Assembly (NCBI RefSeq): GCF_024346455.1
Contig: NZ_JAGQCY010000018.1
Coordinates: forward strand, 1-59,679
From: Cyanobium sp. Aljojuca 7A6
GTDB lineage: Bacteria; Cyanobacteriota; Cyanobacteriia; PCC-6307; Cyanobiaceae
Length of the DNA: 59,679 nt
Reading direction: 5' to 3'
Below are positions 18,594 to 28,025 of the stretch, piece by piece; positions within the stretch are counted from its first letter, which is position 1; each line of letters opens with the position of its first letter. Under the pieces are notes generated by a model. It did no database searches and had not been told where the DNA came from. It was given only the letters and a program-made list of their open reading frames with translations. The translations under genes were made by a program, and so were the position numbers.

Positions 18594-21500
18594 CAGGACG
18601 CCTCGCCCGCCGGGGCCTCAGCCATCGCTGGAGGCGAAGCGCCTGTGAGCTGTTTCACCACGACGTAGAACACCGGCACCACGAACAGGGACAACACGGT
18701 GGCCACGGCCAGGCCTCCGAACACCACCGTACCCAGGGACGCCTGGCTACGGGCGCCGGCACCACTGGCAAACACCAGGGGCAGGAAGCCGAACAGCGAG
18801 GAGATGGCGGTCATCAGGATCGGCCGGAAGCGGGACAGGGCCGAGGCCCGCGCCGCCTCCAGGGCACTGGCACCCTCCTCCATGCGCTGGTTGGCGAGAT
18901 CAACGATCAGGATGCCGTTTTTGGCCGCCAGGCCGATCAGCATCACCAACCCCACCTGGGCGTAGATGTTGAGCACTTCACCTCTCAGCGCCAGGAAGGC
19001 CAGGGCGCCGAGCATGGCCGTCGGCACGGTCATCAGGATGATCAAGGGATCGCTGTAGCTCTCGTACTGGGCTGAAAGCACCAGATACACCGCGAGAATC
19101 CCGAGAGCGAAGATCACGATCGCCAGGGCTCCCGCGCTCACCTCCTCCCGGGAGATGCCGGTCCAGTCGTAGCCGACGCCCGTGGTGGAGAGGTTGTTGA
19201 AGAGATCCTGGATGTCCTTGATCGCCTGGCCGGAGCTGCGCCCGGCCAGGGCGGACCCCTCCACCTTGATGGAGCGGAACAGGTTGAAACGGGGGATCAC
19301 CGACGGGCCGGTGACGGACTCCACCTGGATGAACTCCGACAGCGGGATCTGATCACCGCTGGCGTTGGGCACATACAGGGATTTCAGCTGCTCAGGATTG
19401 GTGCGGTAGCGCTCATCGGCCTGCACGAAGATGCGGCGCACCCTGCCGGCATCAAAGGTGTCGTTGACATAGAACGAACCGATGTTGAAGCTGAAGGTCT
19501 GCATCGCCGTGCCGTAGTCCACCCCCAGGGCGGCCATGCGGTCGCGGTCGACGAGAATCTGCAGCTGGGGGGCTTCAGGAGAGAACTGGGTGAACACCCG
19601 GTCGAAGAGGCCGCTCTGATTGGCCTGGCCGACCAGCCGGGTGGCCGCCGCGAAGAAATCCGCGGGTGTGAGGGAGCCACCGCTGCGGTTGAGCATCTGC
19701 ATCTCGAAACCCGCGCCCGTGCCGTAGCCGGGAATGGCGGGGGGTTCAACCACAATGATCCGGGCCTCTTCGATCACCGAAAACTTGCGGTTGAGGCGCT
19801 GGGTGATCGCCGCCACCGACTGCGCATCGGACGTGCGCTCGTCCCAGTTGCGGGTGCCGAAGAAGAACAGGCCCCGGTTGGGAGCATTGCCATCGAGACT
19901 GGCGCCGCTGAACACCGCCGCCGAGGTGATGTCCTTCTCACTGCGCAGGATTTCGGCCACCCGCTGATTGATGCGGCGGGTGTTCTCCAGAGAAGCGCCG
20001 TCGGGGGCCTGGACGAAGCCGATGGCATAGCCCTGATCCTCCACGGGCACGAAACCCGTCGGGATCGAGGTGAAGGCGAAGGCGGTGAGCGCGATACCCC
20101 CGGCCAGCAGGGCCATGATCAGACGACGCCTGCCCAGCACCCAGCCCAGCCCGGCTTGGTAGCGCTGCTCCACACCGGCATAGAGGACGTTGAAGCGGCG
20201 GAAGAGGAAAGGAGCCCCCCAACCCAGCACCCCGCCGATCAGGGTGTAGATCAGCACCTCCAGTTGGCTGTTGACCCCCGCCAGCAACAGGGCCGAGACG
20301 GCGCCACCGATCGCGAAGGGCAGCCGCAGCGGCAGGCCCGTGAGCAGAAGCAGGCCAAAGCCGACCCCCGTGGCCAGCGCCAGCATGCCCAGGGCCACCA
20401 GGGTGCCGCCGCCGCTGGCGAGCAGGCCATACACGAAGCCGATGAACACCCCGGAGATGGCATAGGTGCGGCGGCTGGGGGGCTCACTCTCCCGGGCCAG
20501 CAACAGGGCCGAGAGCATCGGCGAGAAGGTGAGGGCGTTGAAGGTGGAGATCAGGATCGAGAAGATGATCGTGGCAGCGAACTGCTTGTAGATCGTTCCG
20601 GTGGCCCCGGGAAAGAACAGCACCGGAACAAACACCGCGAACAGCACCAGGGTGGTGGCAATCACCGCGCCGAACAACTCATCCATGGTGGCTTTGGCAC
20701 TCTGGAGAGCACTGAGCCCCGAGGCCTTCTTGGTCGAGGTGTCTTCGATGATGGTGATGGCGTCGTCCACCACCAGTCCTGCGGCCAGCACCAGACCGAA
20801 GAGGGTGAGCTGGTTGAGGGTGAAGCCGAAAGCCTTCACGAACAGGAACGTGCCCACCAGGGCCACCGGGATGGCGATGGCCGGCACCAGGGTGGCCTTC
20901 CAATTCTGCAAGAACAGGAAAAGGATCAGCACCACCAGCACCACCGCTTCCCGCAGGGCGGTGGTGACGCCGTCGATCGAAGCCTCGACGAATTCGGTGT
21001 TGTCGTAGATCTTCTGGATCGTCATGCCCACCGGCATGGTCTCGGTGAATTCCTTGATCACCTCCTCCACGCCACTGGAGACATCAAGAGCATTGCTGCC
21101 GGTGAGCTGGTAGATCGCCATGCCCACCGATGGGACACCGCGCAGGTCGGAGGCTTCGATGTCGAAGGATTCGCCCCCCAGCGTCACCCGTCCCACGTCG
21201 CTCAGGCGCACCAGGCCACCTTCAGCAGTGGAGCGCAGGATCATCGCCCCGAATTCCTCGGTGGTCCGCAACCGTCCCTGCAGCTGCACGGTCAGGGTGA
21301 ACTTCTGGCCCTCTGGGGAGGGAGCTCCGCCAATCCGTCCAACGGGGACCAGACGGTTCTGGCTGCGCAGGGCCTGCACCACGTCGGCGGCCGAGAGCTT
21401 GTTGGCCGCCAGGCGATCCGGGTCGAGCCAGAGTCGGAAGGCCAGCTGGCGGTTACCGAAGTAGGTGAGTTCACCGACACCCGGAACCCGCCGGACAGCA

Positions 21501-22003
21501 TCGGTGAGGTTCTGATCCAGCAGGCCACTGATGGTCTCAAGGCTGAATTGCTGTTTTGGATCTTCGCTGGTGAAGTTGTAAACGAGCAGAATGGAGTTGG
21601 AGGCCTTGTTCACCGTGATGCCGGATTGGCGCACCTCCTCAGGCAGGCTCGGCTGGGCCAGGGAGACCCGGTTCTGAACGTTCACCTGGTTGATGTCGCC
21701 GTCGCTGCCGCTGGCAAAGGTGACGGAGATGGCGCTGGAGCCATCGGCCGCACTGTTGGAGGTGATGAACTCCATGTTCTGCACCCCGTTGATCTGCTGC
21801 TCAAGCACACTTGTCACGCCCTGCTCGACGCTGACAGCGTCGGCCCCCACATACCGGGAGGTGACCCTCACCGTCGGCGGCGCGATGTCCGGTAAGTTCT
21901 CGATCGGCAACAGCGGGATCGCAATCAGACCGGAGATCACGATCAACAGGCTGCACACCGTTGTGAGCACCGGCCTGAGGATGAACGTGTTCGAAGGAGA
22001 CAT
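18593..22003 (-). CDS. RND multidrug efflux permease (HAE1 family), pump 1
   Basis: A 1136-residue AcrB-type permease. The TM4 pair is in [18 protein letters not shown], the N-terminal helix is [19 protein letters not shown], and the C-terminal half has [21 protein letters not shown]. Between TM6 and TM7, about residues 505-605, there is an unusually long hydrophobic insert that could form about four helices where AcrB has a short cytoplasmic linker. The gene begins 10 bases after its adaptor's stop and ends overlapping the small membrane gene. Together with pump 2 it forms a tandem of two complete adaptor-permease sets. Confidence 0.93.
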   Translation of the reverse strand: MSPSNTFILRPVLTTVCSLLIVISGLIAIPLLPIENLPDIAPPTVRVTSRYVGADAVSVEQGVTSVLEQQINGVQNMEFITSNSAADGSSAISVTFASGSDGDINQVNVQNRVSLAQPSLPEEVRQSGITVNKASNSILLVYNFTSEDPKQQFSLETISGLLDQNLTDAVRRVPGVGELTYFGNRQLAFRLWLDPDRLAANKLSAADVVQALRSQNRLVPVGRIGGAPSPEGQKFTLTVQLQGRLRTTEEFGAMILRSTAEGGLVRLSDVGRVTLGGESFDIEASDLRGVPSVGMAIYQLTGSNALDVSSGVEEVIKEFTETMPVGMTIQKIYDNTEFVEASIDGVTTALREAVVLVVLILFLFLQNWKATLVPAIAIPVALVGTFLFVKAFGFTLNQLTLFGLVLAAGLVVDDAITIIEDTSTKKASGLSALQSAKATMDELFGAVIATTLVLFAVFVPVLFFPGATGTIYKQFAATIIFSILISTFNALTFSPMLSALLLARESEPPSRRTYAISGVFIGFVYGLLASGGGTLVALGMLALATGVGFGLLLLTGLPLRLPFAIGGAVSALLLAGVNSQLEVLIYTLIGGVLGWGAPFLFRRFNVLYAGVEQRYQAGLGWVLGRRRLIMALLAGGIALTAFAFTSIPTGFVPVEDQGYAIGFVQAPDGASLENTRRINQRVAEILRSEKDITSAAVFSGASLDGNAPNRGLFFFGTRNWDERTSDAQSVAAITQRLNRKFSVIEEARIIVVEPPAIPGYGTGAGFEMQMLNRSGGSLTPADFFAAATRLVGQANQSGLFDRVFTQFSPEAPQLQILVDRDRMAALGVDYGTAMQTFSFNIGSFYVNDTFDAGRVRRIFVQADERYRTNPEQLKSLYVPNASGDQIPLSEFIQVESVTGPSVIPRFNLFRSIKVEGSALAGRSSGQAIKDIQDLFNNLSTTGVGYDWTGISREEVSAGALAIVIFALGILAVYLVLSAQYESYSDPLIILMTVPTAMLGALAFLALRGEVLNIYAQVGLVMLIGLAAKNGILIVDLANQRMEEGASALEAARASALSRFRPILMTAISSLFGFLPLVFASGAGARSQASLGTVVFGGLAVATVLSLFVVPVFYVVVKQLTGASPPAMAEAPAGEAS

Positions 22004-22013
22004 CAGGCAGGAC

Positions 22014-23174
22014 TCAGTTGACCTTGACGGGCGCGCCGTTACGGAGATTGATCAGGTTGGTGGTGATCACGCGAGCCCCGGCCTGGAGTCCCTTGAGCAC
22101 CGGATAGCGGTTGTTCTGCAAGGGGCCCAGCTGTACGGGGGTCTGCAGAGCGAAGCTGGTGCCGGCCGGCAGCTTGCGTGCCACGGTCAGATCCGTGCGG
22201 CCGGGACGCCGCTCCAGATCCGCCAGGCTGCCCACCTCGTAGACGAAGCTCTGACCGGAGATCTGGGTGACGGCGGCGAAGGGCACCGATAACTCCTGGC
22301 GGCTGTCGAGCACCAGCCGGGTGCGGGTGCGCAGGCCGGTGCGCAGCAGCCCCGCCGGATTGGCGAACTCCGCTTTGGCCAGCAGCGACTGGGTACCGGC
22401 CACCACGCCGGGATCAAGGGAGCCGATGACGCTCTGGGCCATCGGCTTGTTGGTGGAGGGATCCATGAGGATCACCGTCTGCCCCAGCCGCAGCCGATCG
22501 GAGAAGACAGCCGGCACATCCACCCGGGCCATCAGGCGGTCATTGCGGATGATCGAGGTGAAGGCAGCATTGGCTGAAATCACGTCCCCCTGCTTCACCT
22601 GCAGGTCGCCGACGATGCCGGAGATCGGCGCCTTCAGATCGAGAAAGGCCAGATCTGCCCGTCGGGCTACCAGATTCTGCTGGGAGGCGATGTATCGCTG
22701 GCGGAAACTGTCGCGTTCGAAGGCGCTGGCCGCCCCCTGACGCACGAGGTATTCATAGCGCTCGTAGTTCAGTTTGTTGGTCTGCACCTCGGCCTCAAGG
22801 CGGGCCACGTCCGCCCTGACCTGGGTCTGATCAAGCACCAGCAGAATCTGGCCGGCGGTGACCTTGTCGCCTTGGCGCACCAACAGGCGCTGGATGCGGC
22901 CGCCGGCCTGGGCCGCCAAGCGCACCTCCTCGATAGCTTCGAGGGTGCTGACGGTGTCAACGTTGTCGGTGAAGGGCGCCAGGGTGGCCGCTTCGGAGCG
23001 CACCGACAGCGGAGGCCTGGCGGCGGGAGGCTCTGCCTGGCAGGCCGACAGCAAAGTCAGGGCCAGCAGAGGGCCGCTCAGCAGACCTGCCCCAACAGCC
23101 TTGGATGAACGGCAACGCTTGGGGAAAAGGCGATGGATTGCGCTCTGTCGCAGCCCTGATGAAGTTATGCGCAC
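22014..23174 (-). CDS. RND periplasmic adaptor (membrane fusion protein), pump 1
   Basis: A 386-residue HlyD/AcrA-type adaptor. The N-terminus is basic, then hydrophobic, with a lipobox LLSAC (Cys about residue 45), predicting a lipoprotein. Lipoyl half-motifs ([20 protein letters not shown] and [20 protein letters not shown]) flank a helical hairpin, and the C-terminal [20 protein letters not shown] closes the membrane-proximal domain. It is the first gene of the tandem efflux run. The start at 23174 gives a long n-region, and an internal start closer to the hydrophobic core is possible. Confidence 0.88.
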   Translation of the reverse strand: MRITSSGLRQSAIHRLFPKRCRSSKAVGAGLLSGPLLALTLLSACQAEPPAARPPLSVRSEAATLAPFTDNVDTVSTLEAIEEVRLAAQAGGRIQRLLVRQGDKVTAGQILLVLDQTQVRADVARLEAEVQTNKLNYERYEYLVRQGAASAFERDSFRQRYIASQQNLVARRADLAFLDLKAPISGIVGDLQVKQGDVISANAAFTSIIRNDRLMARVDVPAVFSDRLRLGQTVILMDPSTNKPMAQSVIGSLDPGVVAGTQSLLAKAEFANPAGLLRTGLRTRTRLVLDSRQELSVPFAAVTQISGQSFVYEVGSLADLERRPGRTDLTVARKLPAGTSFALQTPVQLGPLQNNRYPVLKGLQAGARVITTNLINLRNGAPVKVN

Positions 23175-23199
23175 CGAACCTTCAACGCGAACCCTTTAG

Positions 23200-24700
23200 C
23201 CCGGCGAATGCTAAGGCATGGAAGAAGAATTCTGGGGCTGAACCCTGGGGGATTTCGAGCCCAGATTGGCTGACCACTTCAATACCACACCAGAGGCCCT
23301 GAAAGCGCCTCATCCGTATCAATCATGCATTGAGACCGTGCCTGAGCCTGCATCATCTGTGGCAGGCCATCCCCTTCGGAATGATTCAAAAGCGAGACGC
23401 CGCCATGCCAATCGGGAGATTGCTATATCACGATAACACCATAAAAGCCAAGTCCCTGTCTTGTTCTGATCAAGGCGATGGGCCGTCCAAGGCCTGGGTT
23501 CGCGGAGCCCCTCTGCCATGGAACCCAAAGGAACATCAATCACAGCCCAATCAGCACGCCTTTGCCATCGGCTGAGATACCACGACACTCGTCATGAGCA
23601 AGCGAAAAGCGACGATCGAGGAGAGTGACACCGCCTCTGTTCGGATAAATCAGGAGTCAACAGGGCCTGATCGATGAGTTCATGGATCAGATCAACTGGG
23701 AGCGATTGATCTGCCAATGGGCGTCAAGACCAATCTCTCCGCATGGGAGGCCCCAGCGGCGTGCGAAGAGAAACGAGACTGGATCGTTGTCATCAAATGA
23801 CCTTACGCGATGTCCCATCGCCTGCTCCGCATCTTGCTCCATACCACAATGTTGATTTCTGACATCCGTGGAGACGTCCTGAAGTTGCAAGGGGAATTGA
23901 TCGCCATGATCGATGAATGAGGACCTAGGCATGAGGACTTGAACATCGAACGTGCAGGCGGAAGCCACTGTGAGGCTTGAGCGAACTTTGAAGCTCTGAA
24001 CACTGATGCCGTGAAAGGCGTATCGTTGCTGTGACGAGCGGGGCAGGGGACGCCGATGGGCTGGAGGAGCAAGCTGGTCCTGCCGGCCGCCACCGGACAG
24101 ACCTTGGTGGACAGATCATTGGCTGAACCCCTTCCAGTGGCTCGATGACGGACCTGAAATCGTTAAGTCGAACACTCTGCACCTGGATCGTTTCACCCAT
24201 CCTCAGGGCAGCCTTAGCGATTGCCGTCGGGATCTATACCTCTTCCCGAAGGGTGATGAAGACCGTGGGCGACAGTCTGCTCACCCTCACACCACTTGGA
24301 GCCTTTGTGGCCATCAGCTCTAACAAGCCAGGCTCGTCCGACGGATTCCCCAGAACTCGAGCGGCCCAACCTGCTGGAACACCCCGAGAGATTGAACTGG
24401 GAAACATTGTGTTTCCAGTCGGAACCTGTCGGCCCCCTGGTCCCCCACATCCTCACAGGTCAACCGTTCATCCATCCATGGGACTGGGGATGTGTTGTGG
24501 CCAACCAGCTTATTGTCTGACCGCCCCCGCAGCATCGCCGATGATGGCGGGGGCAATCCTCCGTTCAAAAAAACCAGATTGGCCAGGAAAAAGGATGTAA
24601 GCTTGAAAGGATAGCTGATGGAGTCTGCAAGATAGGCCGTTTAGCCTTGCGCTCCATTCAGTTCTAATCCCTGTCATTTCCACACACCGACTCTCCAGGC
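23200..24700. other. 1.5-kb low-coding stretch with eroded gene pieces
   Basis: No intact gene is supported here. Base composition is lower in GC than the flanking pump genes, stops are frequent in all frames, and the longest open frames (about 90 codons at 23319-23588 and 23687-23968, minus strand) show no recognisable domain or strong start. A PiT-permease remnant lies at about 24145-24340. Phrases resembling protein on the plus strand are interrupted by stops between 23594 and 24010, which fits decay of one or more genes rather than regulatory DNA. Confidence 0.5.
24145..24340 (+). pseudogene. Remnant of a PiT-type inorganic phosphate permease
   Basis: The plus-strand frame reads TLCTWIVSPILRAALAI and then SSRRVMKTVGDSLLTLTPLG, followed by AFVAISS. 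Both resemble conserved segments of PiT-family phosphate transporters (the W-(V/I)-SP-hydrophobic helix and the RRVMxTVG...LTPxGAFVA loop). In intact proteins these lie inside a protein of about 400 residues; here no more than about 65 codons remain and the rest of the family signature is missing. I treat it as a deletion remnant. The neighbouring P-type ATPase is intact. Confidence 0.45.
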
Positions 24701-27496
24701 ATGACAACGCCAAGCGCCGCCATTCATCAAGCGGATCCGCAAAGCACCGCACAGGCGCCCCCCTGGCACAGCCTTGATCTTTCTGCGGTGCTGGCTCGCG
24801 TTGCTGTCGATCCAGGACAGGGTTTGAGCGATGCTCAGGTCAGAAAGCAACAGGAGCGCTTCGGGAAGAATGAACTGAAAGCCAAGCAGGGTCGCTCTCC
24901 GCTTTGGATGTTTCTGATTCAGTTCAAGAATCCACTGCTTTACATTCTGCTCATTGCTGGTGTCGTCAAGGCCTTCATGGGCTCCTTGATTGAGGCAGGC
25001 GTGATCTCCGGTGTCGCCGTTCTGAATGCGCTGATCGCTTTTGCACAGGAATCAAAGGCGGAGTCTGCGATCAAGGCATTGGCCTCATCGGTCACCACCG
25101 AGGCCATGGTGCGTCGCAATGGGGAGATGCAGAAACTTCCTTCATCGGAACTCGTGCCAGGGGATCTAGTGCTTCTCGCCTCTGGCGACAAAGTGCCCGC
25201 CGACATTCGCCTCGTCTCGAGCCGCAGCCTGCAGGTCAATGAGTCCGGCCTCACGGGAGAGTCCGTTGCCGTGGAGAAAGATGCCGAGGCCAACGCACTG
25301 GATCCCGATGTTCCCCTCGGCGATCGAATCAACATGGCCTATGCCGGCAGCTTCATCACCTTCGGGCAGGCTGAAGGCGTCGTCGTCGAAACCGGGCAGG
25401 GCACCGAAACTGGCCGGATATCAACATTGATGGATGAAAGCAGCGCCCTGACCACACCGCTCACGCGAAAATTTGAACGATTCAGCAATCTGCTTCTGAG
25501 GGCGATTTTAGGGATTGCCATCTTTACCTTCATTGTTGGTCTGGCTTGGGGCAATACCCCATTCGATATGTTTCAGGCTGCCGTCGCCCTTGCTGTCAGT
25601 GCCATCCCGGAGGGTCTTCCCGCCGTGGTCACCATCACGCTGGCCATCGGGGTCTCGCGGATGGCGGAACGGCACGCCATCGTCAGGAATCTACCGGCCG
25701 TGGAAACCCTCGGCAGTGCCACCATCATCTGTTCCGACAAGACAGGAACCCTTACCGAAAACGAAATGACCGTGCAAGCGATATACGCAGGTGGTCAGCG
25801 TTATCAGTTTATCGGTGATGGTTATACCCCAAAGGGGGATCTTCTGGATGCAGAGGATGAACCAATAGAGATCACCCAGCTGCCGGTGGCAGTTCGGGAC
25901 TGCTTGCTCGCCGGCGTGCTCTGCAACGATTCGGAACTGGCCCATGAAAACAAGATCTGGAGCATCGTGGGTGATCCCACCGAAGGTGCCCTGCTGGTCT
26001 CAGGTCGCAAGGTCGGCCTCGAGCGCTCCCAGCTCGCCGAAACCCATCCCCGCCTCGACAGCATCCCGTTCGAATCCGAGTATCAATACATGGCAACCCT
26101 GAATCAAATGCCGAACGATGCCGGTGGGCTGATCTGGATGAAGGGGTCCGTCGAATCTTTGCTCAAGCGCAGCGATGCATTCCTTGATTCCCAGGGACGT
26201 GCTCATCCGATCAATAAGGAAAGGCTCCAACTGCAGGCCGATCGCATGGCCTCCAAGGGTCTGCGCGTCCTGGCCTTTGCCCAGAAGCCACATACGAACA
26301 CCACCATCGATCACGACGATCTGGCCTCGGGCCTGGTGTTCCTCGGTCTTCAGGGAATGATCGATCCGCCACGCTCCGAGGCCATCCAATCGATTCGGGC
26401 CTTCCACAGCGCGGGCGTCGATGTGAAAATGATCACCGGTGATCACAAGGTCACCGCTGAAGCGATTGCCGATCGCATGAAGCTCAGCCGACAGGAGACG
26501 ATCACGGCCTTCAGCGGACAAGAGCTCTCGGACCTGGACAAGAACGACTTCGTCAATGCCGCCCTGGAGGGAAGCGTCTTTGCCAGGGTCGTTCCAGAGC
26601 AGAAGCTTCGCCTGGTTCAGGCCCTGCAATCCCGCGGTCACATCGTCGCCATGACCGGCGATGGCGTGAATGATGCGCCTGCCTTGAAGCAGGCGGACAT
26701 CGGCATCGCCATGGGGATCACCGGCACGGAAGTGGCGAAGGAGGCTGCGGATATGGTCCTCACCGACGACAACTTCGCTTCGATCGAAGCGGCCGTGGAG
26801 GAAGGCAGAAATGTGTTCCAGAACCTGATGAAGGCGCTGGCTTTCCTGTTGCCGGTCAACGGTGGTCTGGCGGCCAGCGTGTTTCTGAGCGTGATGGTTG
26901 GCCGGGGTCAGTCCCTGCCGATTCTGCCGCTTCAGGTGCTCTGGATCAACATGATCATTTCGATCACGATGACGATTCCCATCGCCTTTGAGCCCAAGCC
27001 CTACGACCTGATGGAGCGCCCGCCCCGCTCTCCCCAGCAGCCCCTGCTGTCGCGGCCGCTGCTGGTACGGATCGCCCTGATTTCCACCCTCAATCTGATC
27101 TTCATCTTCAGCGTCTTCGCCTGGATCCGAGATTCCAGTGGCGATCTCTCCCTCGCCCGCACGATGGCCATCCAGACGCTGGTCACGGGCCTGGTGATCT
27201 ACCTGTTCAGCCTCAGTCAGTTCTGGTCCTCACTGGTGGCACGGCTGCAGGGACGCAAGGTGGTTCTGGGGAACGTCTCACGCATCGGCTTCGGCATCGT
27301 TGCCGCCTTTCTGCTGCAAGTGATGTTCAGTCAGTGGCGCGTGATGAATCTCCTGTTTGAGACCACGCCGATGACCGCCAACCAATGGCTTGCTTGCTTC
27401 GGCCTGGCAACGCCGATGCTCTTGGTGGCTCTTCTCGCCAACCGTTGGCCTGTCAACTGGGTCCCCCCCCAGCGCACCGTCTCCGGAGCTGGATGA
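24701..27496 (+). CDS. P-type cation-transporting ATPase (P2 type, PacL-like)
   Basis: A 931-residue P-type ATPase. The order is: N-terminal cation ATPase domain; M1-M2 (PLLYILLIAGVVKAFMG); actuator domain with SGLTGES; M4 with SAIPEGLPAV, the P2-type ion-binding signature; phosphorylation site D346 in SDKTGTLTENEM; nucleotide domain with KGSVESL; hinge MTGDGVNDAPALKQADIGIA; and six C-terminal helices. The M6 stretch LWINMIISITMTIPIAFEP differs from classical Ca2+ pumps (NLVTDG), so Na+, K+ or another cation is possible. It stands alone, following the eroded stretch. Confidence 0.9.
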   Translation: MTTPSAAIHQADPQSTAQAPPWHSLDLSAVLARVAVDPGQGLSDAQVRKQQERFGKNELKAKQGRSPLWMFLIQFKNPLLYILLIAGVVKAFMGSLIEAGVISGVAVLNALIAFAQESKAESAIKALASSVTTEAMVRRNGEMQKLPSSELVPGDLVLLASGDKVPADIRLVSSRSLQVNESGLTGESVAVEKDAEANALDPDVPLGDRINMAYAGSFITFGQAEGVVVETGQGTETGRISTLMDESSALTTPLTRKFERFSNLLLRAILGIAIFTFIVGLAWGNTPFDMFQAAVALAVSAIPEGLPAVVTITLAIGVSRMAERHAIVRNLPAVETLGSATIICSDKTGTLTENEMTVQAIYAGGQRYQFIGDGYTPKGDLLDAEDEPIEITQLPVAVRDCLLAGVLCNDSELAHENKIWSIVGDPTEGALLVSGRKVGLERSQLAETHPRLDSIPFESEYQYMATLNQMPNDAGGLIWMKGSVESLLKRSDAFLDSQGRAHPINKERLQLQADRMASKGLRVLAFAQKPHTNTTIDHDDLASGLVFLGLQGMIDPPRSEAIQSIRAFHSAGVDVKMITGDHKVTAEAIADRMKLSRQETITAFSGQELSDLDKNDFVNAALEGSVFARVVPEQKLRLVQALQSRGHIVAMTGDGVNDAPALKQADIGIAMGITGTEVAKEAADMVLTDDNFASIEAAVEEGRNVFQNLMKALAFLLPVNGGLAASVFLSVMVGRGQSLPILPLQVLWINMIISITMTIPIAFEPKPYDLMERPPRSPQQPLLSRPLLVRIALISTLNLIFIFSVFAWIRDSSGDLSLARTMAIQTLVTGLVIYLFSLSQFWSSLVARLQGRKVVLGNVSRIGFGIVAAFLLQVMFSQWRVMNLLFETTPMTANQWLACFGLATPMLLVALLANRWPVNWVPPQRTVSGAG

Positions 27497-27521
27497 ACTG
27501 CCTGCAGCAGGCGCTGGCCCC

Positions 27522-27715
27522 TCAGAGCAGGCCCCGACAACGCACGAACAACTGCACCATTGTCCAGGATCCCAGGGTCACCTTGATGGCAATCAGCACG
27601 TTCAGCAGGGGGATCCAGCCTCCGCTTTCCACCGTTCCGAAGTGGCCGCTCACCAGCCTGGATGAACCAACGGGGTCAGGGTGATCAATCACCACCACCT
27701 CGCCACCGGGGTGGC
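27522..27715 (-). pseudogene. Possible mnhB (Mrp antiporter subunit B) 3' remnant
   Basis: On the minus strand the frame ending at the stop 27524-27522 reads SGHFGTVESGGWIPLLNVL and then IAIKVTLGSWTMVQLFVR and CRGLL. This looks like the last helix of an MnhB/MrpB-type subunit. There is no suitable start, and upstream sequence in this frame does not look like the rest of the subunit. Fragments resembling mnhC and the start of mnhD lie on the same strand about 3 kb away, beyond the antiporter gene, which strengthens the reading. The 27497-27860 interval holds no other gene. Confidence 0.4.
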
Positions 27716-27812
27716 CCTGGCGGCAAGCAAGGGACCAAGCAAAGAAGGGAAGCTCCGATCAGGGGAAGGGGATTCAAGGGTCAATCCCTAGCCCCGCCCC
27801 GGAAACCACAAC

Positions 27813-27818
27813 TAGAAT
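27813..27818 (+). promoter_or_regulatory. Possible -10 box upstream of the KefB-type gene
   Basis: TAGAAT on the plus strand, 43 bases before the ATG of the 54-codon frame and about 200 bases before the antiporter. No clear -35 partner at the usual distance. Given the AT-richer surroundings this may be coincidental. Confidence 0.3.
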
Positions 27819-27860
27819 AACCAAGATCTCCCGAGGTACTGCGTGGCGTTTGGCCGTCCG

Positions 27861-28025
27861 ATGCCACAGCTGCTCCTCAGCGATGACGAAGTGCGGCGAC
27901 TGCTGGGCATCGCCAACTCTCGCTCGCTGCCGGATTTGATCGTGCAGCCCATCCGATCGTCTTGGCCTTCGGGCGGGGACGAAAGTAATACACTACGGCC
28001 CCAAGCCATTCTTAACCACGAATGA
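27861..28025 (+). CDS. Short upstream frame overlapping the antiporter start
   Basis: A 54-codon frame from ATG 27861 whose TGA overlaps the ATG of the antiporter (ATGA). The product is hydrophilic, begins MPQLLLSDDEVRRLLGIAN, has no signal or membrane segment, and matches nothing I recognise. The exact stop-start overlap would allow translational coupling to the antiporter, but the frame may instead be the worn end of an older gene. Low confidence. Confidence 0.3.
   Translation: MPQLLLSDDEVRRLLGIANSRSLPDLIVQPIRSSWPSGGDESNTLRPQAILNHE

Noticed and set aside
20156..21895. 579-codon open frame on the plus strand
   Set aside because: Antisense shadow of the other RND permease, with the same compositional bias and no domain.
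23319..23588. 89-codon minus-strand frame in the gap after the efflux genes
   Set aside because: No recognisable domain, no ribosome-binding site, and it lies in a stretch full of stops; treated as noise in eroded DNA.
23687..23968. 93-codon minus-strand frame
   Set aside because: Same reasons; composition does not resemble the coding sequence of neighbours.
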